Part shown: in pieces, positions 1 through 5,684 of the stretch
Layout of the letters: each line of letters begins with the position of its first letter
How positions within the stretch are numbered: position 1 is the first letter of the stretch
Origin: Desulfobacterales bacterium
Lineage (GTDB): Bacteria; Desulfobacterota; DSM-4660; Desulfatiglandales; Desulfatiglandaceae
Direction of reading: 5' to 3'
Assembly: GCA_022013615.1 (NCBI GenBank)
Contig: JAKLQB010000290.1
Location: 1-6,979, forward strand
DNA: 6,979 nucleotides
Translations under genes and position numbers: made by a program
The notes under the pieces: generated by a model
What the model saw: only the letters and a program-made list of their open reading frames with translations
What the model was told of the DNA's origin: nothing
Databases searched by the model: none

Positions 1-56
1 GAATCAATGTGGGCACTGATACCTATATTTCTCAACTTGTTAGTGTCATCAACCAT
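1..56 (-). CDS. fusA: Elongation factor G, N-terminal 18 codons (runs off the left edge)
   Basis: The minus strand from position 56 reads M-V-D-D-T-N-K-L-R-N-I-G-I-S-A-H-I-D and then TC, which is serine whatever the third base. LRNIGISAHIDS is the lead-in to the P-loop (expected to continue GKTT) of the EF-G GTPase, the translocase that moves tRNAs and mRNA through the ribosome. The start is fixed by a GGAG Shine-Dalgarno at 63-66, six bases before the ATG. Most bacterial EF-Gs read AHIDAGKTT; serine here matches the mitochondrial EFG1 and spirochaete/planctomycete/delta-proteobacterial EFG group (family knowledge). The gene is not preceded by rpsG as in the str operon but by etfA and a 419-bp spacer, so it may be a stand-alone or second EF-G copy. 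Only the N-terminus is visible; a related translational GTPase such as LepA or RF3 is possible but matches less well. Confidence 0.82.
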   Translation of the reverse strand, partial: MVDDTNKLRNIGISAHID

Positions 57-80
57 CAAAAGCTCCAAATCTCAAAATGA

Positions 81-114
81 AAAAAAGAGGATTCATAAAA
101 ACAAACCCTCTTTT
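81..114 (-). terminator. Terminator-like hairpin in the EF-G leader
   Basis: On the minus strand AAAAGAGG (114-107) pairs with CCTCTTTT (90-83) around a 16-base loop and is followed by further T residues, giving a six-T run at 86-81. Only four of the eight pairs are G-C, so it is a weak to moderate intrinsic terminator. It also has T-rich sequence on the plus-strand side and could act in both directions. It would end readthrough from etfA, but it lies only 15 bases before the EF-G Shine-Dalgarno, so EF-G transcripts starting further upstream must cross it. It could therefore be an attenuator rather than a plain terminator. Confidence 0.5.
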
Positions 115-128
115 ATTTAATACAGTAT

Positions 129-157
129 TATTTAATCTATCACAATCACAAATTCAA
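129..157 (-). promoter_or_regulatory. Candidate sigma-70 promoter for EF-G (proximal)
   Basis: On the minus strand TTGAAT (157-152) is followed after exactly 17 bases by TAAATA (134-129). The -35 is good and the -10 is imperfect but lies in a very AT-rich stretch. Transcription would start near position 122, giving a leader of about 65 bases that contains the 81-114 hairpin. AT-rich DNA yields such matches by chance, so this is a candidate only. Confidence 0.3.
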
Positions 158-188
158 AACAGATACGCCTTCTAACCTTCTTTGTAAC

Positions 189-217
189 AGTTTAGCTATT
201 TGAAAATAATGTAACAA
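189..217 (-). promoter_or_regulatory. Candidate sigma-70 promoter for EF-G (distal)
   Basis: On the minus strand TTGTTA (217-212) and TAAACT (194-189) are separated by 17 bases, with four of six matches to the consensus -10. The -35 box ends exactly at the edge of the palindromic element (218). The two candidate promoters are alternatives; neither is proven. Confidence 0.25.
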
Positions 218-438
218 GGCCCGCGGGTATCTCTTTCAGAAGGGTCGCAAATACCTGCCTCATTTCATTGAACGGCAGATTAGCCCTAAAATTCAGCCAG
301 GACAGCCCCAAAAGACAGACTCCTTTATAACAGTAGCCTTATCTGCCTGCTCCGTGCTCCTGTATAAGGTCACGGGGGCGTTCTACTATCTCAGAAGAAT
401 TTGTGTTGCGGCCCTTCTGAAAGAGATACCCACGGGCC
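218..438. repeat. Long palindromic element (33-bp inverted arms, 155-bp centre)
   Basis: Left arm 218-250 and right arm 406-438 are inverted copies matching at 31 of 33 positions. The mismatches are at 224/432 and 245/411; each is a G-U wobble in RNA from one strand. Each arm can also fold alone, with GGCCC near one end and GGGCC or GGGTC near the other around a TCTTTCAGA core, as in REP-like units. The centre (251-405) contains a smaller inverted pair, GGCAGAT at 274-280 and ATCTGCC at 341-347. ATAAT occurs on both outer sides (206-210 and 440-444), a possible but weak target duplication. The element is GC-richer than the AT-rich spacer around it and lies in the likely 3' untranslated region of etfA. 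It could be a MITE, a REP/BIME-like pair, or a transcribed structured RNA. Nothing gene-like is seen in 439-475 beside it. Confidence 0.8.
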
Positions 439-475
439 GATAATCCAATACTAATTTTTTCAATTCGCTAAAATA

Positions 476-1450
476 TTACCCTTCTTTTAATTGTTCTTTA
501 AGCGCATCAGCGACCTTAAAGAGGTCATCCACAACCCCATAGTCAGCAACCCTGAATATGGGGGCCTTCTTGTCTTTGTTGATTGCAATCACTGTGCCTG
601 CACCGGTAATTCCTGCCAGGTGCTGAAATGCACCACTAATACCGAAGGCAAGATAGACCTTTGGTTTGACAGACTTACCTGATGTGCCTACCTGGTAGTA
701 CTTGGGCAGCCAGTTTTTGTCTACAACGGGCCGGGAACAGGCCAGCACCCCTCCCATACGCTCTGCCAATTCCTTCATAACCTGGACATTCTCTGCTTCT
801 CCTATACCCCTTCCAACGGATATCAACAGGTCTGCCTGCGTTATGTCTACCTCTCCGGCTCCACTGTCCACAAATTCTATGAATTTCTTACGCATCTCAG
901 GTAGATCCCCTGGAAGATCTTTTTTGATCACCCCGCCATTCTTCTCATCTATTGTCTCAGGCGGCAGAAATGAACCAGGCCTTACCGTTACTATATATCC
1001 ATCAGATTCCTTGAAAGACATCTTTGAAAAGACCTTTCCACTGTATATCTGACGAATCACCTTGGGATGACCATCCTCTATCAGGATATCCACACAGTCC
1101 GTCGCAAGGGGATATCCGGTCTTGATTGAAAGTGAAGGCGCAAGATCCATACCCCATGAACTGTGCCCTATTAGCGTTATAAAGGGACGGGTCTCCTCAA
1201 TAAGACCATTTAATACCTCTTTGTACAGATCAGCACTAAAATTCTTTAGTCGATCGTCTTCATAATAAATCACATTGTCAGATCTTTTTGCAACCTCATC
1301 TATAAACTGCTCTCCCTTGCCTCCCAGGACTACTGCTGTAAGTGTATGAGAAAATTCCTTACATAATTCACCAGCCTTAAAGAGCATCTCAAATGTGATG
1401 TCCCTTACCTCTTCTTGTCTGTGCTCTACAACAACCAGTATCTCGCCCAT
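476..1450 (-). CDS. etfA: Electron transfer flavoprotein, alpha subunit
   Basis: Large subunit of the EtfAB heterodimer, which binds the redox-active FAD that accepts electrons from acyl-CoA dehydrogenase and hands them to a membrane acceptor. The 324-residue length is normal. The N-terminal adenine-nucleotide-hydrolase-like domain covers roughly residues 1-190, and the FAD domain follows with the family motifs in order: SVGRG (211-215), SRPVVD (239-244), QVGTSGK (253-259), GISGAFQH (270-277) and NKDKKAPIF leading to VADYG (291-305). The usual QTGK reads TSGK; the hydroxyl expected near flavin N5 is kept as Ser257, and the FAD-contacting His277 is present. The ATG directly follows the etfB TAA with no gap, and its Shine-Dalgarno (GGGGGTGAG, 1466-1458) lies inside the end of etfB, so translation is probably coupled. 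The ETF class (plain or bifurcating) cannot be settled from this subunit. Confidence 0.96.
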   Translation of the reverse strand: MGEILVVVEHRQEEVRDITFEMLFKAGELCKEFSHTLTAVVLGGKGEQFIDEVAKRSDNVIYYEDDRLKNFSADLYKEVLNGLIEETRPFITLIGHSSWGMDLAPSLSIKTGYPLATDCVDILIEDGHPKVIRQIYSGKVFSKMSFKESDGYIVTVRPGSFLPPETIDEKNGGVIKKDLPGDLPEMRKKFIEFVDSGAGEVDITQADLLISVGRGIGEAENVQVMKELAERMGGVLACSRPVVDKNWLPKYYQVGTSGKSVKPKVYLAFGISGAFQHLAGITGAGTVIAINKDKKAPIFRVADYGVVDDLFKVADALKEQLKEG

Positions 1451-2230
1451 TTATACTCTCACCCCCTTTTCCTTTAGAATCCGTAGTATCGCTTCCGCTA
1501 CCTTAGATGGGTCTCCTTCTATCATCTCCGCTCCCTCAGTCTCTAATGGAAGAAAATATTCCTCTATTATCGTCTGCCGAACAAGCTCTTCATCACTAAG
1601 GCCTATGTCCTCTACCTTTACCACATTGAGCTCTTTCTTGCCTGCCTTCCTGATTCCCATAATAGATACATATCTGGGCTCATTTATCCCAGTCTGGATG
1701 CTCAACAGGGCCGGAAGCTTGATCTTTGATACTTCATCCAGCCCCCCTTCCAGCTCTACATTTATAGTCGCCTCGCTTCCCTCAGCCTCAAAACCGGTCA
1801 CTACCGCTGAATGGGCAAGGCCAAGTTTTTCAGCTAACATGATCCCTACCATGCCAAAATTATCATCATCGGCCTGAACCCCCGTGAGCACGAGATCATA
1901 TTCAAGCCCCTTTATCACCTGGGCAAGGATGTTTGAAATTAGAAAACCATCTAACTCCAGTTCCCCTGGCTCAATCCTTATGGCCTTGTCAGCTCCCATG
2001 GCAAGAGCACGCCTTAGGACATCTTCATCGTCTTCATCCCCTACTGTCATGACAGTAACCGTGCCACCAAGCTTCTCTTTAAGAAGAACCGATTCCTCAA
2101 TTGCATAGTTGTCCCAGTCATTTACCACATAGGCCAGGGCATCCTTCTTGATGTCCTTGCCACTATTGTCAATCTCTAAATCAACCTCCTGCGTCATGGG
2201 AACCCTCTTTACACATACTATTATGTCCAT
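1451..2230 (-). CDS. etfB: Electron transfer flavoprotein, beta subunit
   Basis: Small ETF subunit, 259 residues, which completes the heterodimer and carries AMP in ordinary ETFs or a second FAD in bifurcating ones. Family features are the N-terminal CVKRVP (6-11), NDWDNYAIEE (37-46, usually NPYDEYAIEE), ALAMGADKAIRI (75-86), the nucleotide loop GVQADDDNFGMVG (117-129) and the ACAD-docking loop region ending PRYVSIMGIRKAGKK (185-199). The nucleotide loop matches neither the common GKQAIDDDxNQTG pattern nor the bifurcating DGDTAQVGP pattern well; the hydrophobic anchor of the docking loop is Ile/Met where human ETF has Leu195. A near-perfect Shine-Dalgarno AGGAGGAG (2244-2237) six bases upstream fixes the ATG. 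The gene follows a pseudogene remnant and a terminator, so it may need its own promoter. Confidence 0.96.
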   Translation of the reverse strand: MDIIVCVKRVPMTQEVDLEIDNSGKDIKKDALAYVVNDWDNYAIEESVLLKEKLGGTVTVMTVGDEDDEDVLRRALAMGADKAIRIEPGELELDGFLISNILAQVIKGLEYDLVLTGVQADDDNFGMVGIMLAEKLGLAHSAVVTGFEAEGSEATINVELEGGLDEVSKIKLPALLSIQTGINEPRYVSIMGIRKAGKKELNVVKVEDIGLSDEELVRQTIIEEYFLPLETEGAEMIEGDPSKVAEAILRILKEKGVRV

Positions 2231-2259
2231 CTATTACTCCTCCTGTAATGGTGCTGTAT

Positions 2260-2460
2260 CTATCTCTTTGTCAAATGATAGCTTGCAGTAGGGATAACAC
2301 TATCCGCAATTTCTCTTCTCAGATCAATACAATTTATCGGTGTATAGCGAGCCAATTTTTTTAGCGCCATTAACTGGGTCTTGAGTTCTTTTCCTTCAGA
2401 TATGGCTGTAAAAATCTGTTTTGCCATCAGGTCTATCCTGAGGAATACATCGCTTATAAC
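2260..2460 (-). pseudogene. Remnant of a second acyl-CoA dehydrogenase gene (C-terminal end only)
   Basis: The translation from 2460 to the TAG at 2262-2260 aligns with the last ~60 residues of the FadE encoded just upstream. Shared blocks are AKQI, LKTQL versus LRTQL, KKLARY followed by PI, and ADSVI versus ADRVI; by hand count about 27 of 55 positions are identical. Homology stops around 2460, right at the base of the terminator hairpin, so the catalytic dehydrogenase body is absent. The divergence means this is not a recent copy of the neighbouring 3' end but the tail of an older paralogue that once sat directly before etfB. An internal ATG at 2427 has an AGGA about nine bases upstream, so a ~55-residue peptide could in principle be made, but it would contain only the C-terminal extension and no active site. 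Confidence 0.82.
2299..2327 (-). promoter_or_regulatory. Weak candidate promoter for etfBA inside the remnant
   Basis: On the minus strand TTGATC (2327-2322) and GATAGT (2304-2299) are spaced 17 bases apart, each matching four of six consensus bases. Transcription from here would give a leader of about 60 bases for etfB. It is listed because the strong terminator upstream leaves etfBA needing either readthrough or its own promoter; the sequence match alone is weak. Confidence 0.2.
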
Positions 2461-2463
2461 GAA

Positions 2464-2498
2464 CAAAAAAGAGGGGCTGTAACAACAGGCCCTCTTTT
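2464..2498 (-). terminator. Strong intrinsic terminator after fadE
   Basis: On the minus strand AAAAGAGGGCCTGT (2498-2485) and ACAGCCCCTCTTTT (2480-2467) form a 14-position stem with a single C-C mismatch and a four-base loop, ending in six T residues (2470-2465). It begins 24 bases after the fadE stop codon. This is a textbook rho-independent terminator for the fadN-fadA-fadE transcript, and it separates that unit from etfBA. Confidence 0.85.
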
Positions 2499-2522
2499 CC
2501 TTATACACAAATAGTGGGTGTT

Positions 2523-4307
2523 TTAGAAGGGATATGATTCCAGTTCAATAACCCTGTCGGCAACAGCCCTCTTAAGGGAAACAGTATCAATGGGCTGGTA
2601 ACGTGCCAGTTTTTTTACTCCTGCAAGTTGGGTACGAAGCATATCGCCTTCTTCCACATAGGCCAGAATCTGCTTGGCCCATGTTTCAATCTTGGGGATA
2701 TTCTCATCAACATACACCTTTACCGCAGCAATCTGGTATTTTGCCTTTTCTTCACCCTCTTTTGAAATCATTTTGAGTGTTCTTAAAAGACCGCTTTCCA
2801 TTGCAAATATTTCAATCACAATGTCTGCGATCTTTGCCATGACCTCCTGTTCCTTTGCCAGATCCTGCTGGAATTTCTGGGCAGACACCCCAGCAACCAT
2901 AAGGGCGATCTTCTTACTCATCTTAACGATGTGTTCCTGAAGTGCGAGGGGAGTATCAGGCAGTTGCACCGACAGGGGCGAATAGCTCATTAGCTCCCCG
3001 GCAATTGCCTTGGCGGCCGGGAACAAGTTCAGGCGGCCTTGCATGGCCATTCGCATCATGGTACCGGGCACCAGCATTCTGTTGATCTCATTTGTCCCTT
3101 CCCAGATCTTGTTAATTCTGGAGTCACGGTAATATCGTTCCGCCGGATACTCGGAACAGAACCCATATCCTCCTAAAATCTGCACATATTCATCAACGCA
3201 GTGTTCGAGGCTCTCTGAGCCATAGACCTTGGTGATGGAACATTCAGCAGCGTACTCCTCAATAGCCTTGGCATTTTCTCCACCACTCTTCTTGGCCTCC
3301 TTGTCCAGGGTTCCCAGTTTATCATCAAACATGCCAGCAAGACGATACATCATGCTGTCGCTCATATAGGTGCGGATCGCCATGTCAGCCAGTTTGGTCT
3401 TGATCATGCCAAAGGAGCTAATAGGAACTTTAAATTGGATACGGCCATTGGCGTACTTAACAGAATTTGTCACGCATATCTTGCATCCCCCCACCGTAGC
3501 AGCACCTAATTTCCACCTACCAATGTTCAATATATTAAATGCGATCTTATGCCCTTTGCCGATTTCAAAAAGGACATTCTCAACCGGTACCATGGCGTCT
3601 TCCAGGATCACCGGACGGGTTGAAGATCCATGCACTCCCATTTTTTTCTCTTCTGCACCCGTGGAAACGCCGGGGAAATCTTTTTCCACAATAAAACCGG
3701 TAAATTTTTCCCCGTCCACCTTGGCATACACAATAAAGCTGCTGGCCCAACCTGCGTTGGTAATAAACATCTTCTCCCCGTTCAGGATATAGTATTTTCC
3801 GTCATCGGAAAGCACGGCTTTTGTCTTGGCATTCAGGGCATCTGAGCCTGCTCCTGATTCTGTCAGGCAGTACGCACCACACCACTCGCCAGATGCCAGT
3901 TTAGGCAGATACTTTTTCTTCTGTTCCTCAGTTCCAAAATACACGATCGGAAGACTCCCGATCCCTGTGTGAGCCGCGTGAACCACGGCAAAGGAAGCGG
4001 CAGGCCCGATAGCCTCAGTCACAACCGTTGTGCTGACCTTGTCCAGCCCCAACCCGCCGTATTCTTCGGGGATATCCGTACTAAGGAGCCCCAGTTCTCC
4101 TGCCTTGGCAAGAATATCCAGGGTCAGATCATGATCCTTTTCCTCAAGCCGATCAATATTAGGTTCAACCTCTTTGGTCACAAAATCCTTGGCGGTTTCA
4201 TAGATCATCTTGTGTTCATCCGTGAAATCTTCGGGCGTAAACACATCATCAGGGGCCGCATCTGTGATCAAAAACTCCCCACCTGAAAAAATCTTCCTAT
4301 CAGCCAT
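2523..4307 (-). CDS. fadE: Acyl-CoA dehydrogenase, large FadE/VLCAD-like form
   Basis: FAD enzyme making the first beta-oxidation double bond (acyl-CoA to trans-2-enoyl-CoA), with electrons passed to EtfAB. With the start chosen here it has 594 residues, the length of Bacillus FadE, against about 380 for short-chain enzymes. Visible are the N-terminal helical domain (with FTPEDFTDEH), the first family signature AYCLTESGAGSD (145-156), the second signature LGGYGF through YYRDSRI (377-398), and the catalytic base Glu403 in IWEGTNEI. A C-terminal extension of about 170 residues follows, as in VLCAD/ACAD9-type enzymes acting on longer chains, often at the membrane. Translation could begin earlier, but the GGAG at 4319-4316 is eight bases from the ATG at 4307 (MADRK) and only two from the ATG at 4313. 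Chain-length preference is inferred from size. Confidence 0.95.
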   Translation of the reverse strand: MADRKIFSGGEFLITDAAPDDVFTPEDFTDEHKMIYETAKDFVTKEVEPNIDRLEEKDHDLTLDILAKAGELGLLSTDIPEEYGGLGLDKVSTTVVTEAIGPAASFAVVHAAHTGIGSLPIVYFGTEEQKKKYLPKLASGEWCGAYCLTESGAGSDALNAKTKAVLSDDGKYYILNGEKMFITNAGWASSFIVYAKVDGEKFTGFIVEKDFPGVSTGAEEKKMGVHGSSTRPVILEDAMVPVENVLFEIGKGHKIAFNILNIGRWKLGAATVGGCKICVTNSVKYANGRIQFKVPISSFGMIKTKLADMAIRTYMSDSMMYRLAGMFDDKLGTLDKEAKKSGGENAKAIEEYAAECSITKVYGSESLEHCVDEYVQILGGYGFCSEYPAERYYRDSRINKIWEGTNEINRMLVPGTMMRMAMQGRLNLFPAAKAIAGELMSYSPLSVQLPDTPLALQEHIVKMSKKIALMVAGVSAQKFQQDLAKEQEVMAKIADIVIEIFAMESGLLRTLKMISKEGEEKAKYQIAAVKVYVDENIPKIETWAKQILAYVEEGDMLRTQLAGVKKLARYQPIDTVSLKRAVADRVIELESYPF

Positions 4308-4315
4308 TTTCATAA

Positions 4316-4324
4316 CTCCTTTTT
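4316..4324 (-). promoter_or_regulatory. Ribosome binding site that decides the fadE start
   Basis: AAAAAGGAG on the minus strand (4324-4316) leaves eight bases to the ATG at 4307 and only two to the in-frame ATG at 4313. This favours MADRK as the N-terminus and rejects the longer in-frame start at 4379, which would translate the heptamer repeats. Confidence 0.75.
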
Positions 4325-4352
4325 TCGATTTTTGACTGATGATCGTTCTTGT

Positions 4353-4394
4353 AATCGACAACCAATAGTCAATAGTCAATAATCAACAGTCAAT
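4353..4394. repeat. Six tandem heptanucleotides between fadA and fadE
   Basis: On the plus strand the spacer reads AATCGAC, AACCAAT, AGTCAAT, AGTCAAT, AATCAAC, AGTCAAT: six consecutive 7-base units with consensus AGTCAAT (ATTGACT on the coding strand). Two central copies are identical. The array starts three bases after the fadA stop codon. It resembles in form the short tandemly repeated heptanucleotides known between genes of some bacteria (STRR of cyanobacteria). Copy number may vary between strains through slippage. Confidence 0.75.
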
Positions 4395-4397
4395 CCG

Positions 4398-5582
4398 TTA
4401 GTAGTCTTCTATCTCAAAAATACCTGCGGCCCCCATCCCAAAGCCGATACACATGGAGACCAATCCCCACCGAAGTTTTCTCTCCTGCATTTCATATATC
4501 AGTTGTGTGGTCAGTTTGGCTCCAGTACAGCCCAGGGGATGGCCCAGTGCAACAGCCCCTCCGTTCACGTTGGTTATCTCTTCATTTATCCCCAGTGCCT
4601 TGATACAGTAAATGGCCTGAGCTGCAAAGGCCTCGTTGAGTTCAATCAACTCTATCTGATCAAGGCTCATGCCGGCAATCTTGAGTACCTTGGGAATGGC
4701 CACAGATGGACCCACACCCATGTATTCCGGTTCACAGCCCTCAACAGCATGGAAACGAAAGGTGGCCATGGGTTTCAGGCCAAGCTCCTTGGCCTTTTCC
4801 TTGGACATGAGCACGACCCCTGCTGCCGCATCACTCGTCTGGGATGAGTTACCAGCCGTTACTGTTCCATTTGGTTTAAAGGCAGGGGGAATCTTTGAGA
4901 TGCTCTCCCTGGTAGTGCCGGGACGCATGCCTTCATCAGCGTCGAAAATGAACTCTTCATATTCAAAATGTCCGTTTGGCAGTTGCTTTTGTCGCTTTAT
5001 GGTCAAAGGGACAATCTGGCTCTTAAATCGACCTGCTCTGATGGCGGCCTCAGCCTTCTGCTGGCTCCTGGCACCGAATTCATCCTGTTCCTCCCTGCCA
5101 ATACTATAGCGCTCGGCCACGTTTTCGGCGGTCAACCCCATCCCGGTAAATGCGCCCGGCCTCGTGTCTACCAACGCTGGATTGGGATACATCATGCTTC
5201 CCCCCATCGGTATCTGGCTCATGCTCTCCACACCAGCGGAAATCACAACATCAGCAAATCCGCACATGATCTTTTCAGCCCCAATGGCAATGGCCTGGAG
5301 ACCTGAAGAACAGAATCTATTTACCGTCATTCCGGGAACCCGATCCGGCCATCCCATGGACATTACCAGAACACGGCCAAGGTTGAGACCCTGAGTAGCC
5401 TCGGGGAAGGTGCATCCGATAATCACGTCATCAATAAGCATGGGATCCAGGTCCCCTGCCCTTTTCAGCAAATCCCCCAAGACTGCACATCCCATGTGCT
5501 CCGGCCGTGTATCCTTTAAAATTCCGCGAGGGGCCTTTCCGACTGCCGTTCTACAGGCAGCAACAATCACGGCTTCTTTCAT
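4398..5582 (-). CDS. fadA: Acetyl-CoA C-acyltransferase (3-ketoacyl-CoA thiolase)
   Basis: Last step of beta-oxidation: cleaves 3-ketoacyl-CoA with CoA to acetyl-CoA and a shortened acyl-CoA, in the cytoplasm. At 394 residues it has normal thiolase length. The nucleophile is Cys91 in VNRFCSSG; the acid-base set is complete, with NEAFA (316-320), His348 in GHPLGCTG and Cys378 in [10 protein letters not shown] phenylalanine in CIGFG replaces the usual glycine of CIGGG but still fits the family pattern. The long [17 protein letters not shown] insertion (195-211) is typical of the FadA group. AGGGAGG at 5597-5591, eight bases upstream, supports the ATG. It sits between the hydratase/dehydrogenase and acyl-CoA dehydrogenase genes, so a degradative thiolase is more likely than a biosynthetic acetoacetyl-CoA thiolase. 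Confidence 0.95.
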   Translation of the reverse strand: MKEAVIVAACRTAVGKAPRGILKDTRPEHMGCAVLGDLLKRAGDLDPMLIDDVIIGCTFPEATQGLNLGRVLVMSMGWPDRVPGMTVNRFCSSGLQAIAIGAEKIMCGFADVVISAGVESMSQIPMGGSMMYPNPALVDTRPGAFTGMGLTAENVAERYSIGREEQDEFGARSQQKAEAAIRAGRFKSQIVPLTIKRQKQLPNGHFEYEEFIFDADEGMRPGTTRESISKIPPAFKPNGTVTAGNSSQTSDAAAGVVLMSKEKAKELGLKPMATFRFHAVEGCEPEYMGVGPSVAIPKVLKIAGMSLDQIELIELNEAFAAQAIYCIKALGINEEITNVNGGAVALGHPLGCTGAKLTTQLIYEMQERKLRWGLVSMCIGFGMGAAGIFEIEDY

Positions 5583-5604
5583 AGTATTTTCCTCCCTACA
5601 GAGT

Positions 5605-5677
5605 TAGTCAAATGGTTTAGTTGTTGAGTGGTTGAGTTGTTTACGATTTGACTACTCAACCAATTGACTACTCAACC
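5605..5677. repeat. Inverted mosaic of short repeats between fadN and fadA
   Basis: TTGACTACTCAACC occurs twice in direct orientation (5648-5661 and 5664-5677, a 16-base period). The left half carries the inverse: GGTTGAGT (5630-5637) pairs with ACTCAACC (5654-5661), GTTGAGT (5623-5629) pairs with ACTCAAC (5670-5676), and AGTCAA (5606-5611) pairs with either TTGACT. The RNA can form a hairpin over most of the spacer, with alternative registers. The AGTCAA/TTGACT unit is the same heptamer core as in the fadA-fadE spacer. There is no T run, so it is not an intrinsic terminator; it could act in mRNA processing or stability, or be only a mobile or slippage-prone repeat. Confidence 0.7.
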
Positions 5678-5684
5678 GTCTTTC

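Noticed and set aside
3..80. Plus-strand frame ending in TGA at 78-80, followed by a hairpin, looking like the 3' end of a gene.
   Set aside because: The opposite strand encodes an unmistakable EF-G N-terminus with a ribosome binding site over the same bases; the plus-strand peptide resembles nothing known to me.
210..443. Open plus-strand frame of 77 codons through the palindromic element.
   Set aside because: It has no ATG and no ribosome binding site, and its ends are dictated by the inverted arms; better explained as chance within a repeat.
1395..1877. Plus-strand frame of 160 codons opposite etfB and etfA (also others such as 4669-5109 and 3370-3792).
   Set aside because: These are antisense shadows of strongly conserved genes, serine/proline-rich or low complexity, without family motifs.
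2269..2274. Perfect TTGACA -35 box on the minus strand before etfB.
   Set aside because: No acceptable -10 lies 16-18 bases downstream, and the transcript would begin inside the etfB ribosome binding site.
2260..2508. An 82-codon minus-strand reading frame taken as a complete small gene.
   Set aside because: Its first 16 codons lie in the fadE terminator and the rest is the tail of an acyl-CoA dehydrogenase; treated as a remnant.
4308..4379. Longer N-terminus for FadE starting at 4379.
   Set aside because: The extra 24 residues are translated heptamer repeats and the Shine-Dalgarno; the ribosome site places the start at 4307.
4353..4394. Heptamer array considered as a CRISPR-like array.
   Set aside because: Units are 7 bases with no spacers, and no cas genes are present.
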